Below are positions 50,411 through 56,512 of a stretch of DNA of 56,512 bases, piece by piece. The notes under the pieces were generated by a model. That model was not told the origin of the DNA. It was given only the letters and a program-made list of their open reading frames with translations, and did no database searches. The first letter of the stretch is position 1. Each line of letters starts with the position of its first letter. Origin of the DNA: JBBITI01 sp037440885 (lineage in GTDB: Bacteria; Chloroflexota; Dehalococcoidia; Dehalococcoidales; UBA2162). The stretch is from assembly GCA_037440885.1 (NCBI GenBank), contig JBBITI010000018.1, positions 1 through 56,512 on the forward strand, in the 5' to 3' direction. Position numbers and translations under genes: made by a program.

Positions 50411-50564
50411 CGTGTCGCCGGCGCGGCTCTTCAGCGGTTTGCGGTCCGCGCCGAGCACCGTGCCGAACATAACGTGGTCGAGGCGCACGTCGCGTCCGGC
50501 CCAACCGGCGGCCCGCGCGGTCGCGAAGAGCATCTGAAAGTGCTGCTTCTGCCGCGCATCCGTC
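50411..50564 (-). pseudogene. Arginyl-tRNA synthetase fragment from a GC-rich genome (probable assembly chimera)
   Basis: Minus-strand translation gives TDARQKQHFQMLFATARAAG, then DVRLDHVMFGTVLGADRKPLKSRAGDT. This is the region before and including the KMSKS-equivalent of class I ArgRS. The stretch is far more GC-rich than its surroundings, with actinobacterial-like codon use, is bounded by a 10-N gap on one side and runs out of frame into the methyltransferase on the other. It contains no start or stop. I read it as a misjoin, not a real gene of this organism. Confidence 0.7.
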
Positions 50565-50574
50565 NNNNNNNNNN
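50565..50574. other. Assembly gap of ten N
   Basis: Ten undetermined bases. The true size is unknown. Sequence on the right returns to the composition of the rest of the window. Confidence 0.98.
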
Positions 50575-50679
50575 TTCACTTCCGGCTTTTGTTTTTCATT
50601 CAACCGGACAGACAGCGCATGCAATGATAGGACTTTTCTATTATACTCGTTCCTTCTATTTCCTGACATGAAACGAAAA

Positions 50680-50701
50680 AACCCGGTGGGACAACCGGGT
50701 T
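50680..50701 (-). terminator. Intrinsic terminator of the purL-purQ transcript
   Basis: AACCCGGT (50680-50687), loop, ACCGGGTT (50694-50701); on the minus strand the 8-bp stem is followed by a T-rich run (TTTTTTCG). It lies about 155 bp beyond the purQ stop. Confidence 0.85.
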
Positions 50702-50857
50702 CTTTCTGTGGGAGGGTCCTGAAAAAGAGTTTTTGTGTGTAGTACTACAATAACACGCTTTACTCGTTCGCGCATCGACCGAAATATCTAATATGACATT
50801 GTTGGAAATACCTATTTTGCAAACAGGTATCCAGGCTTGTTTTCCGTAACGCGGCGT

Positions 50858-51628
50858 TTACAGTCTCCTGACCCAGTCCACCGCATTCTTGAAAAACCGC
50901 AGTCCGTCGCCTTCCGCCCGCGCTTCCGTCCGCGTCCACTGCGGATGATGCGTCCCGCTGATATGCCGTTCGGGATGCGGCATCAAGCCGAATACCCGTC
51001 CGGTGCTGTCGGCTATCCCGGCAATATCGTTAACCGAACCGTTCGGATTCCCCGGGTATCCCGGATCCGGTTTGCCTGCGGCATCGGTATATACCAGGGC
51101 GATATTCAATTCAGTCAAGGCCCCTTCTTTCCCCACCACCTTCCCCTCCCCATTCGCCACCGGCAGGTAGATCAAGTCCATACCCTGCGTAAAAACGCAG
51201 TTGCTAGTTTTATTAGCTTTCATGTATACCCAGCGACACTCGAAACGCCCCGAATCGTTATTGGTCAGGGTCAACAGCGACTTATCACCGCTGGCCGGAT
51301 CAGGCAAAAAACCAGCCCGTACCAGCACCTGGAAACCGTTGCATATTCCCAGGATAAGACCGCCCTTTTCAATAAAACGTAAGATATCTTCTCCCAGTTT
51401 CACCCGTAATTCGTTCGCCAGCACTTTCCCCGCCGCGATATCGTCGCCGTAAGTAAAGCCGCCCGGGATCACCGCTATCCGGTAATCAACCAGACGTTCG
51501 CCCCGGCTGATCAGCTTGTTGACATGCACCAAATTTATTTCTGACCCGGCTTGCTCGAAAGCAAACGCTGTTTCGCGATCGCAGTTGGTTCCGGGGGCGC
51601 GCAGTATCAGTGTTCTTACTTTGCCCAT
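50858..51628 (-). CDS. purQ: Phosphoribosylformylglycinamidine synthase, glutaminase subunit
   Basis: The 256-residue class I glutaminase makes ammonia for PurL. LILRAPGTNCDRETAFAFE, the catalytic Cys in ILGICNGFQVLVRAGFLP and the late LMPHPERHISG with its His and Glu are all present. It starts six bases after purL, so the two are co-translated. Confidence 0.95.
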   Translation of the reverse strand: MGKVRTLILRAPGTNCDRETAFAFEQAGSEINLVHVNKLISRGERLVDYRIAVIPGGFTYGDDIAAGKVLANELRVKLGEDILRFIEKGGLILGICNGFQVLVRAGFLPDPASGDKSLLTLTNNDSGRFECRWVYMKANKTSNCVFTQGMDLIYLPVANGEGKVVGKEGALTELNIALVYTDAAGKPDPGYPGNPNGSVNDIAGIADSTGRVFGLMPHPERHISGTHHPQWTRTEARAEGDGLRFFKNAVDWVRRL

Positions 51629-51634
51629 CTCAAA

Positions 51635-54496
51635 CTACCACCTCAGGGGTTTCTGCCAGGCTTCTTTCAGGTCTTTGATATCGATATCGGCGATGATTTT
51701 ACCGCTATTTCCTTTAACGGTCAGACGGCGGGAGTCATCTACAAGGCCGATCTTCGCTATCGCGGTACCCTGCATTATCTTTTCAAAAACGTCTTGATTT
51801 ACCGGTCTCACCTCGACCAGGAAACGGCTGTTCGATTCCGAAAAAAGAATGTAATCGTCACGGTCGATATTTTCACCCAGTGGCAGCTTATCCAATTCAA
51901 TAATTATTCCCCACCCCCCGGCGAAGGCCATCTCGGCGGCAGCCACCGCCAGCCCGCCGTCACTGCAATCGTGGCACGATCTCACCAGCCCTTTCGCTGT
52001 TGCCCGACTCAACCGTTCCATAGCTTCCCGCGATCTTCGGGCATCGACCTGCGGTACCCGGTTGCCGGTAAAACCCTTCGCTTTGAAATACTCGGACCCG
52101 CCCAGTTCGGCCCGGGTTTCACCCACGATGTAAACCGCGTTACCGGGCTCCTTCAAGTCCATTGAAACCGCGGTTTTCACATCAGGCATCACTCCGAAAG
52201 CCGAGATCAACAGCGTGTGCGGAATGGCAATCGGTTTGCCGTCCGCCTCGAATTCGTTATTCAGGCTGTCCTTGCCCGAAATAAATGGTGTGCCGTAAAC
52301 CAGTGACAGGTCATGACAGGCCTGCGCCGCTTTCACGATCGCTCCCAGCATCTCGGGCCGGTCTGCCCTGCCCCAGCAGAAGTTGTCCAGCACGGCCACT
52401 CTTTCCAGATTGCCCCCGACTGCAATGATCTGCCGCAGGGCTTCATCTATCGCTGATGCCGCCATCCAATACGGATCGATGTCGCCATACGACGGGCAAA
52501 TACCGCACGATACCACCACCCCCCGGTCAGAATCCAGGAGCGGACGGATTATCGTCGCATCGCCCGGGCCGTCATTATTGATGCCTACCAGCGGTTTCAG
52601 TACACTGCCTCCCTGCACTTCATGATCATATTGCCGTATCACCCACTCTTTCGAGCAGACATTCCAAGAACCCAGAATATTCAGAATGTCACCCGATAGG
52701 TTCTCCGGGCAGGTAAAATCCGGTTCCGGGAACTCCGGTTTATGCCACTTAGCGGTCAGGCGGAATTGCGGATGACCGTGATGCAGAAACTCCATCTTCA
52801 GATCGGCAACCTTCTGGTTTTCATAAAACAGCTTGAGCCGTTTGTCATCCGTGAATTCTCCGATCACTGCCGCTTCTACATTCTCGCTGGCAAACAAATC
52901 CAGCAGTTCCTGTACCTTGTCCGGCGGCACCGCCAGAATCATCCGTTCCTGCGCTTCCGAGATCCAGATCTCGGTGTATGACAGGCCGGAATATTTCAAC
53001 GGTACTTTCTCCAGGTCTACTCTGACCCCGGTCGCTTCTCCCATCTCGCCGACCGCGGACGATAACCCCCCGCCACCGCAGTCGGTGATCCGGCGGTACA
53101 AGCCCCGGTCTCTTGCCTGGAGCAAGACATCCATAAATTTCTTTTCCATGATCGGATTCCCGATCTGGACTGCGGTAAAAGACAATTCACCTGATTCCTG
53201 GGTCAGTTTTTCGGAAGCAAAGGTTACCCCGTGAATACCGTCGCGGCCTGTCCGCCCCCCGATTAACACCACGCTATCCCCCGGTTCCTGTTTGCCACGC
53301 CGACTCATTGCAACCGGCATTATCCCCAGAGTCCCGCAGTAGACCAGCGGATTGCCCACGTACCGGTCATCAAACAGAATCGCTCCGTTAACCGTCGGAA
53401 TGCCCATCCGGTTGCCGTAATCGGCGACTCCGGCACGAACCCCTTTGAAAACCCGCCGCGGATGCAGCGCGCCTCGCGGCAGTTTTTCATATGGATAGTC
53501 CGGTCGGGCAAAACAGAAGACATCTGTATTCAGTATCGGCCTGGCACCCAACCCGGTACCCAGCGGATCGCGAATCACCCCTCCCAACCCCGTCGAGGCT
53601 CCGCCGTAAGGCTCGACTGCAGAAGGGTGGTTATGCGTCTCCACCTTAAAACACAATGCCCAGCGGCCGTCGAAATCGATTACACCCGCATTGTCCTCGA
53701 AGACCGATAGGCACCAGGGCTTGTTCAGTTCACTGGTCGATTTGGCAATCGTGCTTTTCAGCAGGTTATCGATTACTCTGCCTTCGAAATTGATCTTCGC
53801 CTTGAAGGTCTTGTGGCCGCAGTGCTCCGACCATGTCTGGGCGATGGTCTCGATCTCGGCATCGGTCGGATTCCGTTTCTCCCGGCGAAAATATTCTATG
53901 ACCGCCTTTAACTCGTCCGAAGTGAATCCGTGTTCTCGCCGGATGCGTGCCCGGGCTTCTTCATTGGCATCCAGGACACCGATCCGTTTCAACCGGAATT
54001 CATACCGGGGATTCTCCGGGAAGGCGAAGTGGCCGTGCTCTACTACGTGTTGAATAATCGGGTTGACGAGCAACCGCTGTGCAATCGTGTCCAGTTCTGT
54101 CTGCGTCGGATTACCCCCCAACAGATACAGTTTCCCCGTTTTGATTTCTTTGATCTCTACTAAACCCAGGTCCCGGATCGCCTTCATCGCGGTATCTTCA
54201 ACCGGATCGGTCACGCCCGGATTGTAAGCTACTTCGATGGCATGGATAGTATCAGGCCTGTCCAGCGTCGCGGTTTTCCCGGTAGTAAAACGGTATTCCT
54301 GGGTTACCGGGTCAGCCAGCAACTTCTTGCAGAGCAGTTCGACATCTTCCGCCGGCAGATTGGCATTCAACCAGTAAACATCGATTACCCCGGCTTTAGC
54401 AACCGATGTGATCCCCAGGTCCAGGATATCTTTCACCAGTCCCTGGCCGCGTGCGTCGGGCAGTCCTTTTTTCAGGTTGATTTCAATTCGATGCAT
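51635..54496 (-). CDS. purL: Phosphoribosylformylglycinamidine synthase with N-terminal PurS-like modules
   Basis: The 953-residue protein is a small-PurL-type enzyme fused behind two tandem PurS-like segments (about 1-76 and 84-160), the part that in Bacillus is a separate subunit PurS. The catalytic half has TWSEHCGHKTFKAKI (about 225), AVEPYGGASTGLGGVIRDP, GGRTGRDGIHG and the C-terminal GAIGGDLGL-type CHDCSDGGLAVAAAEM. With PurQ it converts FGAR to FGAM. A hairpin at 54525-54543 lies just before the start. Confidence 0.93.
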   Translation of the reverse strand: MHRIEINLKKGLPDARGQGLVKDILDLGITSVAKAGVIDVYWLNANLPAEDVELLCKKLLADPVTQEYRFTTGKTATLDRPDTIHAIEVAYNPGVTDPVEDTAMKAIRDLGLVEIKEIKTGKLYLLGGNPTQTELDTIAQRLLVNPIIQHVVEHGHFAFPENPRYEFRLKRIGVLDANEEARARIRREHGFTSDELKAVIEYFRREKRNPTDAEIETIAQTWSEHCGHKTFKAKINFEGRVIDNLLKSTIAKSTSELNKPWCLSVFEDNAGVIDFDGRWALCFKVETHNHPSAVEPYGGASTGLGGVIRDPLGTGLGARPILNTDVFCFARPDYPYEKLPRGALHPRRVFKGVRAGVADYGNRMGIPTVNGAILFDDRYVGNPLVYCGTLGIMPVAMSRRGKQEPGDSVVLIGGRTGRDGIHGVTFASEKLTQESGELSFTAVQIGNPIMEKKFMDVLLQARDRGLYRRITDCGGGGLSSAVGEMGEATGVRVDLEKVPLKYSGLSYTEIWISEAQERMILAVPPDKVQELLDLFASENVEAAVIGEFTDDKRLKLFYENQKVADLKMEFLHHGHPQFRLTAKWHKPEFPEPDFTCPENLSGDILNILGSWNVCSKEWVIRQYDHEVQGGSVLKPLVGINNDGPGDATIIRPLLDSDRGVVVSCGICPSYGDIDPYWMAASAIDEALRQIIAVGGNLERVAVLDNFCWGRADRPEMLGAIVKAAQACHDLSLVYGTPFISGKDSLNNEFEADGKPIAIPHTLLISAFGVMPDVKTAVSMDLKEPGNAVYIVGETRAELGGSEYFKAKGFTGNRVPQVDARRSREAMERLSRATAKGLVRSCHDCSDGGLAVAAAEMAFAGGWGIIIELDKLPLGENIDRDDYILFSESNSRFLVEVRPVNQDVFEKIMQGTAIAKIGLVDDSRRLTVKGNSGKIIADIDIKDLKEAWQKPLRW

Positions 54497-54524
54497 CGGT
54501 ATCCCCCGGGTCCCGGAATTACTA

Positions 54525-54543
54525 GAGGGGCATTCCGCCCCTC
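54525..54543 (-). promoter_or_regulatory. Short hairpin in the yqeY-purL spacer
   Basis: GAGGGGC (54525-54531), loop ATTCC, GCCCCTC (54537-54543). No U-run on the minus strand. It could attenuate or punctuate the transcript before purL; role unknown. Confidence 0.4.
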
Positions 54544-54606
54544 CTGAACTTGGTTAACTGTTATCCGCGCCAGACTGCTTGAAACTTGACCATTTCATCA
54601 GTGTAC

Positions 54607-55173
54607 CTATTTCAGCAACTCGGTTACCACCTCGTTGATCTCGCGGCCCTCCGCTTTCCCTTTTAACAGAGCAATCACCTTCGGCATCACCTTGCCTTTA
54701 TCCCGCGGTCCCAGCGCCCCGGTTTCGGCGACGACCTGTTTCACTGTGGCAATGATTTCTTCCCGACTTGCTTGTTGCGGCAGATAAGTCCGGAGCACCG
54801 CTAATTCGGCTTCCTCCCGGGATACCAACTCCGGCCGGTTCCCCTGTTTGTATGCCGCAATGCTCTCCTCACGCTGCTTGGCTTCTTTGCTGATCACTCC
54901 GAGAATACCGGCATTATCCAGTGTGACCTGGGGGCTGATCCGCTCCACTTCTCGGGCGATGGCGTTCATTTTCGCCTGGCGGGTTGCTTCATCATCGCTG
55001 GCCGTAATCTGGTGTTCCTTGAGAGAGCCGGCCATCATTTTTTCCTGCCGCGCCATTTCGGCATTTTTTACCGCCGCGAACACACCACGGATGACGGAAA
55101 GCTTTACCCTGTCGCCGTTACGGAGGGACGTTTTAAGGTCGCTGCTTAATTGTTCTCTTAATTCAGCTTCCAC
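54607..55173 (-). CDS. GatB/YqeY-domain protein
   Basis: The 188-residue protein has the YqeY domain: LSSDLKTSLRNGDRVKLSVIRGVFAAVKN at the start and the C-terminal AVLRTYLPQQASREEIIATVKQ and KGKVMPKVIALLKGKAEGREINEVVTELL, the tRNA-binding tail domain of GatB. A direct role with glutamyl-tRNA is inferred only from the domain. An internal insertion of about 30 residues (around 45-75) lengthens it over the usual 150. It follows rpsU on the same strand, a common pairing. Confidence 0.9.
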   Translation of the reverse strand: MEAELREQLSSDLKTSLRNGDRVKLSVIRGVFAAVKNAEMARQEKMMAGSLKEHQITASDDEATRQAKMNAIAREVERISPQVTLDNAGILGVISKEAKQREESIAAYKQGNRPELVSREEAELAVLRTYLPQQASREEIIATVKQVVAETGALGPRDKGKVMPKVIALLKGKAEGREINEVVTELLK

Positions 55174-55194
55174 TGCCAGGCGCTAGCCTTCTTT

Positions 55195-55398
55195 CTATCT
55201 AGTCGATGTTCTGGTTGTTGCTGCTCTCGCAGATTTGCGCTTCTTGACCGCTTCTTTCCGCTTCCGCTTGATGCTGTTCTTTTCAAAGTATTCGCGGTGC
55301 CGGATTTCCGCCAGAATGCCGTCTTGCTGCACTCTTTTATTGAAGCGCTTCAGTAGATTTTCAAAACTCTCGTTGTCACCCGCTGATACGTGGGTCAA
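55195..55398 (-). CDS. rpsU: 30S ribosomal protein S21
   Basis: The 67-residue S21 has the basic helical core NESFENLLKRFNKRVQQDGILAEIRHREYFEKNSIKRKRKEA. AGGAGG lies nine to ten bases before the TTG start. A strong promoter lies 65 bp upstream. It is first in the minus-strand order rpsU-yqeY-purL-purQ. Confidence 0.93.
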   Translation of the reverse strand: MTHVSAGDNESFENLLKRFNKRVQQDGILAEIRHREYFEKNSIKRKRKEAVKKRKSARAATTRTSTR

Positions 55399-55462
55399 AG
55401 AAAATCGCCTCCTTGGCTTTCCCGGTCGAGTCCCGACCCAAGGTCATGTTCGCTACTTTAAC

Positions 55463-55491
55463 ATTTTAGATATTCACCTTGTTACTGTCAA
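55463..55491 (-). promoter_or_regulatory. Strong promoter of rpsU-yqeY (and perhaps purLQ)
   Basis: TTGACA (55486-55491 on +), 17 bp, TAAAAT (55463-55468) on the minus strand. Confidence 0.85.
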
Positions 55492-55818
55492 GCAAAACCC
55501 AAGATTCCTGTTTCTTTCGCAAAGAGGCTAGAAATCGATTTGGATATAGAACTTCAGTTCTATTTAATATGCCCATCCGGATCTTTTCCGGTCAAGTTGC
55601 ATGGAAGATGTTACCGGCTAGCCTGCTTCGCGGTTCTCTTTCACCGGGCGTTACTCCGGTTTACCGCCAGCGGTAGATACGAGAGAATTATTTCTCCCGA
55701 TTCGTAAAATCAGCCTCGAATTGTTTTTTTAAAGACATCTATGTTATTCTTATGAGATATATGTTTAGATTATCTGCAGGTTCCTGTAATTTGCTGATTT
55801 TCCAATTCGGAGATAGCC
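55492..55818. other. Divergent intergenic region before the ABC ATPase
   Basis: These 327 bases hold no gene I can support. They lie between the divergent rpsU promoter and the ABC transporter gene. A possible weak promoter for the latter (TTGTTT, 17 bp, TTATTC) is at about 55722-55751. Confidence 0.4.
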
Positions 55819-56512
55819 ATGACGCAAACATATGTAACTGTCAGTAATTTACACAAGAGCTTCAACGGCCACAAAGCTGTCGATAACGTTTCCTTCAACA
55901 TCGAAAAGGGTGAAATCTTCGGACTGTTGGGGCCGAATGGAGCCGGCAAGACCACCATAATCCGTATCATGTCTACCGTCCTTGAAGCCGACCGCGGAGA
56001 AATTACCATCGGAGGCTATTCTTTGTCGCGCGACGCAGCGTCCATCCGTTCCCTGATCGGGATTTGTCCCCAGGAACTGGCCTTTTACCTCGATCTATCT
56101 GCATTGGATAACCTGCTTTTCTTCGGACGGATGGTCGGGCTAAATTCCCGGGAGGCCCAAGCCCAGGCTTCCTCACTCCTGGAGAGCATGGGGCTTCTGG
56201 AGCGGACGAAGGGTAAAGTGGAGAAATTCTCCGGCGGGATGAAACGCCGTGTCAATCTGGCGATCGCCCTCATGGGCCATCCCCAGCTTCTTTTTCTGGA
56301 CGAACCTACCGTAGGCATCGACCCCCAGTCCAGGAACAATATCTTCGAGAACGTCATCAACCTCCGTAAAAACGGGATGACGGTGCTTTATACGACCCAC
56401 TACATGGAAGAAGCCGACCGTTTGTGCGACCGCATTGCGATCATGGATGGCGGTCAGATCGTAGCTATGGATACCCCGCGCAATCTGAAATCGCAGATCG
56501 GACCGGTTGATA
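55819..56512 (+). CDS. ABC transporter ATP-binding protein, 3' partial
   Basis: The first 231 residues are present; the gene runs off the right edge. Walker A LLGPNGAGKTT, Q-loop ICPQE, signature FSGGMKRRVNLAIAL, Walker B LLFLDEPTVGIDPQ and the H-loop TTHYMEEADRL are all intact. The DRR-A/NatA-like sequence suggests an exporter for drugs, lipids or Na+, with a separate permease gene probably next. ATG at 55819 is the likely start. Confidence 0.93.
   Translation, partial: MTQTYVTVSNLHKSFNGHKAVDNVSFNIEKGEIFGLLGPNGAGKTTIIRIMSTVLEADRGEITIGGYSLSRDAASIRSLIGICPQELAFYLDLSALDNLLFFGRMVGLNSREAQAQASSLLESMGLLERTKGKVEKFSGGMKRRVNLAIALMGHPQLLFLDEPTVGIDPQSRNNIFENVINLRKNGMTVLYTTHYMEEADRLCDRIAIMDGGQIVAMDTPRNLKSQIGPVD

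Noticed and set aside
1..56512. CRISPR array, rRNA genes or long tandem repeats
   Set aside because: I saw no regularly spaced repeats or rRNA sequence; only one tRNA was identified.

Overview
The window looks like a scaffold from an uncultivated anaerobic bacterium, most likely a Dehalococcoidia-type member of the Chloroflexota. This rests on resemblance only: fused S10-spc-alpha ribosomal clusters running on into truA-rplM-rpsI, a zinc-type S14, a roughly 950-residue PurL carrying PurS-like modules, a RemA-Gmk pair and an HspR-like regulator with Hsp20. No 16S rRNA gene is present to settle it. A 10-N gap at 50565-50574 shows the scaffold was assembled.

Layout. (1) 1-3083: end of a phage or tail-like structural module on the + strand; its largest gene is split by one in-frame ochre stop. 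(2) 3110-4110: two minus-strand genes, an apparently leaderless XRE repressor with a palindrome in its promoter, and a GGCT-fold protein lacking the usual catalytic Glu. (3) 4200-5940: a visibly AT-richer island with a beta-class DNA methyltransferase and a PmeII-like restriction endonuclease. (4) 6225-26392: a strong promoter, a leader hairpin, and one long + strand run from rpsL to rpsI (S12, S7, EF-G, the S10/spc/alpha genes, SecY, Adk, Map, IF-1, RpoA, TruA), closed by a perfect 13-bp intrinsic terminator. EF-Tu is absent. (5) 26410-27530: TrmO and an endonuclease III-like glycosylase. (6) 27768-35331: an acyl-CoA module with two crotonases, a two-subunit CoA-transferase, a B12-dependent acyl-CoA mutase in two subunits, its MeaB G-protein and an acyl-CoA dehydrogenase. 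The mutase has the Phe/Gln active-site pair of isobutyryl-CoA mutase rather than the Tyr/Arg pair of methylmalonyl-CoA mutase. The module therefore reads as isobutyrate/butyrate interconversion and beta-oxidation, not a propionate pathway. (7) 35333-38938: transposase remnant, AraC-GyrI regulator, MazEF-type toxin-antitoxin with an operator on its promoter, a DUF2795 protein, Hsp20 and an HspR-like regulator. (8) tRNA-Val(GAC), then a DUF47-Pit phosphate transporter pair. (9) remA-gmk (minus), facing away from a complete riboflavin operon ribD-ribE-ribBA-ribH (plus). (10) an EF-Tu domain II-like small protein, homoserine dehydrogenase, and a large secreted IPT/TIG-repeat surface protein. (11) a SAM methyltransferase broken at the N gap, where a GC-rich arginyl-tRNA synthetase fragment has been joined in. 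(12) purL-purQ, yqeY and rpsU on the minus strand, then an ABC ATPase running off the right edge.

The observations most worth following are the isobutyryl-CoA-mutase-type module, the leaderless repressor, the adk gene with no canonical start codon, the interrupted phage structural gene, and the chimeric joint at the gap.
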